From contig DASXOJ010000051.1 in the NCBI GenBank assembly GCA_036494465.1, positions 3,386 through 67,385 of the forward strand: 64,000 bases of DNA, given 5' to 3'. The notes beneath the pieces are model-generated. The model ran no database searches, was not told the origin of the DNA, and saw only the letters and a program-made list of their open reading frames with translations. Each line of letters starts with the position of its first letter. Within the stretch, counting starts at the first letter, position 1. The translations under genes were made by a program, and so were the position numbers. Shown here one piece after another: positions 57,339 to 64,000 of the stretch. The stretch is from CAJCJE01 sp036494465. Its GTDB lineage: Bacteria; Actinomycetota; Actinomycetes; Mycobacteriales; Pseudonocardiaceae.

Positions 57339-57782
57339 GTGAACGAGGAACTCGTCGCGCGGTTGCGCGGGGTCATCAGCAGGCTGGCCCGGCAGCTCAA
57401 CGCGACCTCGACCGGCGAGGGCCTGACCCCGACCCAGTACTCGGTGCTCGGCCTGGTCCGCTCGCGCGGCCCGCTCGGCCTCGCCGAGCTCACCGAGTTG
57501 GAAGGCCTCAACCCGACGATGCTGTCCAGGATCATCCGCAAGCTCGACGAGAACGATCTGATCAGCCGCTTGCCGGACCCGAACGACCTGCGCGCGGTCC
57601 GGGTCGCGGTGACCCCGGCAGGTGAGCTCGTGCACGGCCGGATCAGGGAACGTCGCACCAGAGTGCTGTTCGAATGCCTCGAGCAGTTGCCAGAGGAGGC
57701 CGCCGATCAGCTGCTGGAACTCGTGCCAGCGCTGGAAACCCTCGCCGAGGCGCTCAAGAAGATCCCGACGACGGAACGCTAG
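57339..57782 (+). CDS. MarR-family regulator
   Basis: 147 residues: LTPTQYSVLGLVRSRGPLGL, recognition helix LNPTMLSRIIRKLDENDL and wing DPNDLRAVRVAVTPAG. GTG start with GGAGG 4 bases upstream. Its stop overlaps the stop of the convergent DUF1275 gene. Divergent from the GH25-like gene. The target is unknown; neither neighbour is a typical MarR target, though the DHA2 exporter 1 kb away lacks a local regulator and could be one. Confidence 0.88.
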   Translation: MNEELVARLRGVISRLARQLNATSTGEGLTPTQYSVLGLVRSRGPLGLAELTELEGLNPTMLSRIIRKLDENDLISRLPDPNDLRAVRVAVTPAGELVHGRIRERRTRVLFECLEQLPEEAADQLLELVPALETLAEALKKIPTTER

Positions 57783-58459
57783 CCGCGCAGCGCGGTTGCC
57801 GCGCCGACCGCCACCGCGAGGCTCACCAGCAGTGGCAGCGCCGGTCCGGCCTGCGGCAGCACGCGCAACAGCGCCGCTTCGGCGATCGCGCCGATCACCA
57901 GCGTGGCCAGCACGCCGACGCCGGCCGCCCGCCCGACCTCGGTCCGCCTGCCGGTGGCGATCGAGGCGACCAGCGCGGTGAGCGTGCCGGTCAGATAGGT
58001 GGTGGACAGGCCGGTGCCGGGTACCGCGCGGACCGTGGCGCTCTGCGCGCCCATGGCGACCGCGCACAAGCCGATCAACAGCGGCCGGATCGGCGCGTAG
58101 AGCCACAGCGCCAACACCACCGCCTGAACGGCAGCTTCGCCGAGCAGCATGCGGGTCAACGCCGCGTTCCAGCCGACGTCCGAGGGCACCCGGCCCGCGA
58201 GCAGCCGTGCCGTCGCGGCGGTGGCGAGCAGGTAGCAGCCGACCGCGATGACGATGTCCAGCACGTCGGTGAACGACAACGCGCCGATGGACACCCCGAC
58301 CAGCACCAGGTTGCCGGTGATCACGCTGGTGAACACATGCCCGAGCGCCACGAAGCTGAACGCGTCGGTGGCGCCCGCACCCGCGGCGAGCCCGACCAGC
58401 AGCGCTTCCCGCCCCCGCGGTCGGGACTCTGGTGGCTCTGAACTCGACTGCGCAGGCAT
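57779..58459 (-). CDS. DUF1275 (YoaK-type) membrane protein
   Basis: 226 residues with six hydrophobic spans. GATDAFSFVALGHVFTSVITGN is the signature of the DUF1275 family, and GAQSATVRAVPGTGLSTTYLTGTL its second conserved block. The function is not established; some relatives are proposed small-molecule transporters. Its ATG overlaps the GntR stop, making it the last gene of the acyl-CoA operon. It might import or export the acid that the operon degrades. Confidence 0.88.
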   Translation of the reverse strand: MPAQSSSEPPESRPRGREALLVGLAAGAGATDAFSFVALGHVFTSVITGNLVLVGVSIGALSFTDVLDIVIAVGCYLLATAATARLLAGRVPSDVGWNAALTRMLLGEAAVQAVVLALWLYAPIRPLLIGLCAVAMGAQSATVRAVPGTGLSTTYLTGTLTALVASIATGRRTEVGRAAGVGVLATLVIGAIAEAALLRVLPQAGPALPLLVSLAVAVGAATALRG

Positions 58460-59187
58460 CAGCTGCTCCGGCGGAGTTTGACCCGGTAGGTGTACTGCTC
58501 CGGCAGGAAATGGCTGATCGCCAACTCGATCGGGCGGCCGTCGGCGGTCAGGTAGATGCGGTCGATGCGCAGCACCGGGGCACCGGGCGGGCAGCCGAGC
58601 ACGGCGGCAAGCGACTCGTCGGCGGAGGTCGCGGTGATGCTCTGCTCCGCTTCGGCGATCGACGCGGGCAGCCGGGTGTCCAACAGGCCGATGATCGTGG
58701 CGTCGCTGCGCGCACCGGCCGTGGCCAACTCGGGCAGGTCGACGAGGGCCGCACCCGCCTCCGGGTTCAGGTAGACCGACGTGTGGCAGAACGGCTGGTC
58801 GTGGTGCAGCCGTCGGAACACGACGCTGTGCACCACATCGCTGGTCAACCGCAGCCTGCCCGCCGCCTCGATGCTGACCTGCCTGCGAAGCGGACTCAAT
58901 ATCTCAAGTTTGGTATCTGAAGATTGGGACATCAAGTCCTCAATCGAGCCGAACTGGCGCAGGTAGTGGCCCTCCCGCGCGGCCGCGAACGTGCCGCGCC
59001 CCGGCACCCGGTGCACCATGCCCTCGGCGACCAGGTCGTGGAAGGCGCGGCGCACGGTTTGCCGACTGACGCGATACTCCTGCGCGAGTTCGGCCTCGGT
59101 GGGCAGCCTGCTGCCGTCGGCGTAGCGGCGTTGCAGGAGGGCGGCGCGCAGCTCCCGGGCCAGCACCTTGTAGGCGGCCTCGGTCAC
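58459..59187 (-). CDS. GntR/HutC-family regulator (UTRA domain)
   Basis: 242 residues. Winged HTH LPTEAELAQEYRVSRQTVRR near 28-47, then a UTRA effector domain (about 75-242: RRLHHDQPFCHTSVYLNPE, IDRIYLTADGRPIELAISHF). GTG 59187 overlaps the acyl-CoA dehydrogenase stop (GTGA). It is embedded inside the operon it likely regulates; palindromes in front of the first gene at 61.6 kb are candidate targets. The ligand may be the acyl substrate. Confidence 0.88.
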   Translation of the reverse strand: MTEAAYKVLARELRAALLQRRYADGSRLPTEAELAQEYRVSRQTVRRAFHDLVAEGMVHRVPGRGTFAAAREGHYLRQFGSIEDLMSQSSDTKLEILSPLRRQVSIEAAGRLRLTSDVVHSVVFRRLHHDQPFCHTSVYLNPEAGAALVDLPELATAGARSDATIIGLLDTRLPASIAEAEQSITATSADESLAAVLGCPPGAPVLRIDRIYLTADGRPIELAISHFLPEQYTYRVKLRRSS

Positions 59188-60332
59188 CGGTCCAGCCCGC
59201 CGCGCGCCACCAGCTGCGACGCGATCACGTTGCGCTGGATCTCGTTGGTGCCCTCGCCGACGATCATCAGCGGCGCGTCCCGGAAATACCGTTCGACGTC
59301 GAACTCGGTGGAGTAGCCGTAGCCGCCGTGCACGCGCATCGCGTTCAACGCGATCTCCATCGCGGTCTCGGACGCGAACAGCTTCGCCATGCCGGCTTCC
59401 AGGTCGCTGCGCTCGCCGGTGTCGTAGCGCTCTGCGGTGTGCAGCACGAGTTGCCGCGCCGCCGTGTACTTGGTCGCCATGTCGGCAAGATAATTGCCGA
59501 CCGACTGGTGTCGCCAGATGGGCTTGCCGAAGCTCTCGCGCTCCTGTGCGTAACGCAGCGCGTCGTCGAACGCGGCCCTGGCCACGCCGAGCGCTCGCGC
59601 GGCGACCTGGATGCGGCCGATCTCCAGTCCGCGCATCATCTGCGCGAAGCCGCGTCCTTCGACACCGCCGAGCAGCGCGTCGCAGGGTGCGTGATAATCC
59701 ACAAAGGACAGCTCGCAGCTTTCCACGCCCTTGTAACCGAGTTTGGGCAGATCGCGCGACACGGTGAACCCGGGACCAGGCTCGACGAGCAGGATGCTGA
59801 TGCCCGCGTGTGCGGGTCGCGCGTTCGGGTCGGTTCGGCACAGCAGCGCGATCAGCTGCGAGCGGCGGGCGTTCGTGATCCAGGTTTTGGCGCCGTTGAT
59901 CCGGTAGCCGTCGCCGTCGCGCTCCGCACGGGTCGTCAGCGCCTGGAGGTCGGAGCCGCCGCCCGGTTCGGTCAACGCCATGGTCGCGCGGATCTCGCCG
60001 GTCGCCATTGCGGGCAGATAGCGCTGCTTCTGCTCGTCGGTGCCGAACGTCAGCAGCAGCTTCGCGACCACCGTATGCCCGCCCATGGCGCCAGCGAGGC
60101 TCATCCAGCCGCGCGCCAACTGCTCGGTCACCCGCACGTAGCACGGCGTGGACACCGCGGCCTCGCCGTACGGTTCCGGAATCGCCAACCCGAACACACC
60201 GAGCCGTTTCATGCCCTCGATGAGTTCTTCCGGGTAGGTGTTCGCGTGTTCGAGCTCGCGCGCGACCGGTCGCACCTCGCGATCGACGAAGTCCGCGACC
60301 ACGTCGACGATGGCCTGTTCTTCCGCGTTCAT
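59184..60332 (-). CDS. Acyl-CoA dehydrogenase
   Basis: 382-residue FAD enzyme. RATMALTEPGGGSDLQALTT (FAD/substrate region), GYRINGAKTWITNARRSQL and the catalytic Glu in MRVHGGYGYSTEFDVERYFRDA region (YGYSTE). The terminal EIQRNVIASQLVARGGLDR is typical. It oxidises an acyl-CoA to the 2-enoyl-CoA. The start overlaps the CoA-transferase stop by one base. With the CoA transferase it probably handles one specific acid; chain type unknown. Confidence 0.92.
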   Translation of the reverse strand: MNAEEQAIVDVVADFVDREVRPVARELEHANTYPEELIEGMKRLGVFGLAIPEPYGEAAVSTPCYVRVTEQLARGWMSLAGAMGGHTVVAKLLLTFGTDEQKQRYLPAMATGEIRATMALTEPGGGSDLQALTTRAERDGDGYRINGAKTWITNARRSQLIALLCRTDPNARPAHAGISILLVEPGPGFTVSRDLPKLGYKGVESCELSFVDYHAPCDALLGGVEGRGFAQMMRGLEIGRIQVAARALGVARAAFDDALRYAQERESFGKPIWRHQSVGNYLADMATKYTAARQLVLHTAERYDTGERSDLEAGMAKLFASETAMEIALNAMRVHGGYGYSTEFDVERYFRDAPLMIVGEGTNEIQRNVIASQLVARGGLDR

Positions 60333-61552
60333 CAGACGGCGCCCTCGTCGTGCAACGCGGCGATACTCTGATCGTCGCGGCCGAGTTCACGCAGGATCGC
60401 GTCGGTGTGTTCACCGGGCGCGGGCACCGGGCCCAGCACCGGTTCCGCGTTGCTCAGTTGCGCTGGCGGCAGCAGCGCCTCGATCGGACCGTTCGGCGTG
60501 CCGATGCCGCGCCAGCGGTCGCGTTGCGCCAGTACCGGGTGGTCGAGGAACTCGGCGACGGTGTTGAGCCTGCTGTTGGCGATGGTTGCCTTGTCCAGCA
60601 AGGCGATCGCGGTGTCGGTCGGCAGGGTGGCGAAGCGGGCGCCGATCAGCGCGTCGAGTTCGGCGCGGTGCGCGACGCGTTGCGGGTTGGTGGCGAACCG
60701 GGCGTCGGTGGCGATGTTCTCGTTGTCGAGCACGATCGCGCAGAACGCCTGCCATTCGCGTTCGTTCTGGATGCCCAGCAGCAGCGTGTCGCCGTCGGCG
60801 GTGGTGAACGGCTCGTAGGGTGCGATGGTCGGGTGGGACGCGCCGGTCCGTGGCGGTTGTTCGCCCGCGTACTTCGTGTAGTAGAGCGGTGAACCCAGCC
60901 ATTCGGCGAGCGCGTCGACCAGCGACACGTCGACCGAGGACACCCAGCCGGTGGTGGCACGGCGGTAGAGGGCGGTCAGGATGCCGGTGTAGGCGTACAT
61001 GCCCGCGGCGATGTCCGCGATCGAGATCCCGGGCCGCGCGGGTTCGTCGGGGGAGCCGGTGAGCGAGACCAGGCCGGTCTCGCACTGCACCATCAGGTCG
61101 TACGCCTTGCGGTCGGCCCACGGCCCGTCCGCGCCGTACCCGGAGATCGAGCACGGGATGACCCGGGGATGGTGCGCGGCGAGCGAGTCGGCGTCCACGC
61201 TCAGCCGCTGCGCGGCGCCGGGCGCCAGGTTCTGCACGAACACGTCGGCGCGTCGCAGTAGTTCGGTCAGGATTTCGCGCCCTGCCGGAGTTTTCACGTC
61301 CAGCGTGATCGATTCCTTCGAGCGGTTCAACCAGACGAAGTAGCTGGACTGTCCGCGTACGGACTCGTCGTAGCGTCGTGCGAAGTCGCCGCCGCCCGGC
61401 CGTTCGACCTTGATCACCCGCGCGCCGAGGTCGGCGAGCTGGCGGGTGGCGAACGGGGCGGCGACCGCCTGTTCGAGGCTGACCACGGTGACGCCGGCCA
61501 GCGGTGGGGGCAGCGGCAGGCCGCCAGTGGACCAGTGCGTGCGCTCGTTCAT
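60332..61552 (-). CDS. CaiB/BaiF-family CoA transferase (type III)
   Basis: 406 residues. The N-terminal VSLEQAVAAPFATRQLADLGARVIKVERPG and SYFVWLNRSKESITLD are hallmarks, and the nucleophile is Asp152 in KAYDLMVQ. Type III transferases move CoA between carboxylic acids through an Asp-CoA anhydride. ATG 61552 (MNERTHW); the longer frame reaches into operator DNA. It is the first gene of the operon CoA transferase - acyl-CoA dehydrogenase - GntR - DUF1275. Confidence 0.92.
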   Translation of the reverse strand: MNERTHWSTGGLPLPPPLAGVTVVSLEQAVAAPFATRQLADLGARVIKVERPGGGDFARRYDESVRGQSSYFVWLNRSKESITLDVKTPAGREILTELLRRADVFVQNLAPGAAQRLSVDADSLAAHHPRVIPCSISGYGADGPWADRKAYDLMVQCETGLVSLTGSPDEPARPGISIADIAAGMYAYTGILTALYRRATTGWVSSVDVSLVDALAEWLGSPLYYTKYAGEQPPRTGASHPTIAPYEPFTTADGDTLLLGIQNEREWQAFCAIVLDNENIATDARFATNPQRVAHRAELDALIGARFATLPTDTAIALLDKATIANSRLNTVAEFLDHPVLAQRDRWRGIGTPNGPIEALLPPAQLSNAEPVLGPVPAPGEHTDAILRELGRDDQSIAALHDEGAV

Positions 61553-61583
61553 CGTTGGACGCGCTCCCGTCGCCGGCGAACAA

Positions 61584-61673
61584 TGTACGGCCATATTGGG
61601 AGCGGGCCACTGGCCATGTCAACGTGCGGGCGGCGTGAGCACGGCCACGTTACTGGGCAGTAATGGCCGTACA
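61584..61673. promoter_or_regulatory. Promoter and operators of the acyl-CoA operon
   Basis: Minus-strand TTGACA (61622-61617), 18-base spacer, CAATAT (61598-61593). TTACTGGGCAGTAA (61650-61663) is a 14-base palindrome with 6-bp arms. TGTACGGCCAT (61584-61594) recurs inverted as ATGGCCGTACA (61663-61673). The first copy lies just after the -10. GntR binding is expected. Confidence 0.65.
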
Positions 61674-61682
61674 AATATCCGG

Positions 61683-62039
61683 TCAGTCGCCGAGCAGCAG
61701 CGCCCGCTTCATCTTCGGGAAGCCCGCGACCACCTGGCGGTAGGAGTGGTCGATCATGTCCTCGACCTCGTCGGCCGGGACTGTGCCGTCCAGCAGAATC
61801 GTGTTCCACAGCCGCTTGTTCGTGTGATACCCGGGCGTCACCGCCGGATACTGCTCGCGCAGGTGCACCGCGAGGCTCGGCTCGCACTTCAGCGTGATCC
61901 TCGGCGGATCCTCGCCCGGAGACGCGATGACGAACACCTTGCCGCTCACCTTGAAGACCTCGGTGTCCGGTCCGAACGGCTGCTCCTGGGTCACCTCAGC
62001 CATCGCGAGTGCGACGGCGGCAACCTGCTCCGGTGTCAT
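61683..62039 (-). CDS. MmcQ/YjbR family protein
   Basis: 118 residues of the MmcQ/YjbR fold: GPDTEVFKVSGKVFVIAS, PRITLKCEPSLAVHLREQYPAVTPGYHTNKRLWNTI (quoted as a block of the family core, Lys51 and HTNKRLWNTI being the typical parts) and DHSYRQVVAGFPK. Small cytoplasmic protein, often called DNA-binding, with no firm function. It lies upstream of the CoA transferase on the same strand but the operator region separates them. Confidence 0.88.
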   Translation of the reverse strand: MTPEQVAAVALAMAEVTQEQPFGPDTEVFKVSGKVFVIASPGEDPPRITLKCEPSLAVHLREQYPAVTPGYHTNKRLWNTILLDGTVPADEVEDMIDHSYRQVVAGFPKMKRALLLGD

Positions 62040-62199
62040 GCCGCCATGCTTTCGAGCGTCAAATCGCCTGTCAACCCGGTCCGGCTGAGCGCCCGTTGGT
62101 CACGAATTGGTGACGTCGGTCGGGCAGCTTCGTGGTGTTGCTAACGCGACAACATTCGCCACCGAAGTACACGGCGTAACGCGGATGGAAGGCGCCGTC

Positions 62200-63405
62200 A
62201 TGGACATCGCGGAGCGCGCGCAGGAGCTGGCCCTGAAAATTCGCCAGCACAAGGCGAACATTCAGACGGAAGAGGCGACAAAGAACGCCTTCGTGATGCC
62301 GTTCATCAGCGGGGTGCTCGGGTATGACGTGTTCGACCCGGCGGAGGTGGTCCCGGAATTCGCTGCCGACATCGGGATAAAACGGGCCGAGAAGATCGAT
62401 TACGCCATTGTCCATGACGGACAGGTGCGGATCTTGATCGAAGCCAAGAAGATCAGTGAGCCGCTCGGGTTCGAGCATGCATCGCAGCTCTATCGATACT
62501 TCGCTGCGACCAGTGCGCGGATCGCCATCCTCACGAACGGCCAGACGTACGAAGTCTACAGTGATCTTGACGCGCCGAATCTGATGGACGCAAAGCCATT
62601 CCTGGTGCTCGACTTCGCTGATATCGACGAGACACTCCTGCCGGAACTGGCCAAGCTCGCCAAAGACTCTTTCAACCTGGATTCGGTCATCAGTGCGGCG
62701 GGCGAGCTGAAGTACATCGGCCAGCTCAAACGAATCCTGGCTGCACAGTTCCGGCAACCTGAAGAAGACTGGGTTCGGTTCTTCACAACTCGGGTGTATG
62801 ACGGCTTCTTCACGCAGAAGGTGCGTGATCAGTTCATTCCTTTGGTGGAGAAGGCATCGCGTCAATTTCTCAACGAGCAGGTCAACGAACGGCTCAAGAC
62901 CGCCCTCGGTCAAGACGACGGTGCCAGCGACGTGTCCATGGCACCGACTCCCGACGTGTCCGACTCGGAAGTGGAACCGGACACCACGACTGTGCCCGAC
63001 CAGGGTTCGGAGATCGACACGACCGAAGAAGAACTGGAGGGCTATCGCGTGGTGCGTGCGATCGTCTGTGGCGAAGTTACGCCAGGGCGAGTCTTCGGTC
63101 GCGACACCAAGACCTACTTCGGTGTGCTGCTCGACGACAACAACCGCAAGCCGGTTGCTCGGCTGTGGTTCAACCGGGCCCAGAAGTACCTCGGTGTCTT
63201 CGATGAGAACAAGGCCGAGAAGCGCATCCCGATCGAGGCCGTCGAGGACATTTACCAACATGCAGGACTGCTCCGCAAGACCGTCAGCGGATACCTCGTG
63301 AAGGGCGCGCCGACCGTATCCGCGTCAGAGGGGCTTGTGGCAGTCGAACCGCACTTGTCGTTGATCAACGGTTACTCAGGGGCACTTGGCAGTAGCCAGG
63401 CGTGA
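62200..63405 (+). CDS. Solitary HsdR-N-type PD-(D/E)XK nuclease protein
   Basis: 401 residues. The N-terminal type I restriction R-subunit nuclease core (about 20-150) shows EEATKNAFVMPFISGVLGYD, Asp67 (KIDYAI) and Glu81-Ala-Lys83 (ILIEAKK), the catalytic set. FFTTRVYDGFFTQKVRDQ is midway. An acidic Thr/Asp linker (about 245-285) leads to an unrecognised C-terminal domain (GRVFGRDTKTYFGVLLDDN, ARLWFNRAQKYLGVFDE). There is no helicase part and no HsdM/HsdS. Base composition is visibly lower in GC than its neighbours, suggesting transfer. Possibly a defence nuclease. Confidence 0.82.
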   Translation: MDIAERAQELALKIRQHKANIQTEEATKNAFVMPFISGVLGYDVFDPAEVVPEFAADIGIKRAEKIDYAIVHDGQVRILIEAKKISEPLGFEHASQLYRYFAATSARIAILTNGQTYEVYSDLDAPNLMDAKPFLVLDFADIDETLLPELAKLAKDSFNLDSVISAAGELKYIGQLKRILAAQFRQPEEDWVRFFTTRVYDGFFTQKVRDQFIPLVEKASRQFLNEQVNERLKTALGQDDGASDVSMAPTPDVSDSEVEPDTTTVPDQGSEIDTTEEELEGYRVVRAIVCGEVTPGRVFGRDTKTYFGVLLDDNNRKPVARLWFNRAQKYLGVFDENKAEKRIPIEAVEDIYQHAGLLRKTVSGYLVKGAPTVSASEGLVAVEPHLSLINGYSGALGSSQA

Positions 63406-63424
63406 GCAAATGTAGGCTCGCGGC

Positions 63425-63887
<463 letters not shown>

Positions 63888-63913
<26 letters not shown>

Positions 63914-64000
63914 GGGCGCTCGTTCCGGTCAGGCGTTCCAGGATGTCGGTGAGCGCCTGACCCAATGGCAGGTCGACGCGCACCTTCGCGTAGTCGTCGC
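63888..64000 (-). CDS. C-terminal end of an unidentified gene at the window edge
   Basis: An open minus-strand frame enters from the right edge and ends at a TAG (63890-63888). It reads DDYAKVRVDLPLGQALTDIL, then ERLTGTSALRQAEPLR. Codon bias in the first 28 codons is that of a real gene, and the last few codons overlap the end of the peroxidase gene antisense. Too little is present to name a family. Confidence 0.4.

Overview
The window looks like chromosomal DNA of a high-GC actinomycete, most likely of the Pseudonocardiales. The evidence is strong GC bias in third codon positions, frequent GTG starts, ATGA/GTGA stop-start overlaps, an F420-type LLM oxidoreductase, a bkd operon with an Lrp-type regulator, and an Asp23/AmaP envelope operon led by a sigma factor. 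I see no rRNA, tRNA, CRISPR array, insertion sequence or intact prophage. Family assignments come from reading the proteins; no database search was run.

Layout. 1-9.5 kb: a secreted beta-helix protein, an LLM oxidoreductase, and a rhamnose-type ABC importer (rhaTPQS) divergent from its LacI regulator, with two candidate operators between them. 9.5-15.8 kb: a leaderless TetR gene, an MFS transporter with a small partner, a K+-channel-like protein with an unusual pore, an EEP-family hydrolase and a second MFS transporter. 15.9-20.4 kb: a nine-gene, tightly coupled operon made of a sigma factor, a zinc-binding anti-sigma-like protein fused to an Asp23-like domain, four more Asp23-like proteins and three membrane proteins including AmaP. 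I consider this the most interesting system in the window.

20.4-32 kb: a MarR gene embedded in its own operators, a GNAT enzyme, bkdR and bkdABC (branched-chain 2-oxoacid dehydrogenase), an RNA ligase whose start codon lies in a perfect 15-bp hairpin, a MaoC hydratase, a methyltransferase gene with a truncated tandem copy, a quinone reductase divergent from a CGNR regulator, a 3-hydroxyacid dehydrogenase-like enzyme and a LacI regulator. 32-38.3 kb: TetR and SDR genes around three operators, a J-domain/membrane/NERD-like protein, a degenerate 32-bp tandem repeat ahead of a MarR-MFS pair, and an orphan LuxR-type response regulator.

38.3-48.1 kb: moeA plus an NAD-dependent Mo formate dehydrogenase (fdsGBAD), marked by three TGTATACA palindromes; then membrane proteins and an acetolactate-synthase-like enzyme. 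48-53 kb: a doubly frameshifted DoxX-like pseudogene, a membrane Ser/Thr kinase, a PQQ-repeat remnant, a DUF4232-type lipoprotein, and an aminotransferase divergent from LysR. 53-64 kb: an RraA-like protein, an epoxide hydrolase, a leaderless DHA2 exporter, a phage-type GH25-like protein, MarR, an acyl-CoA operon (CoA transferase, acyl-CoA dehydrogenase, GntR, DUF1275), a YjbR protein, a solitary HsdR-N-type nuclease of lower GC, a glutathione peroxidase, and a gene tail at the right edge.

The region is a mosaic of small, locally regulated metabolic and stress units. Many regulators lie next to well-formed palindromes, and several genes appear to be transcribed without a leader.
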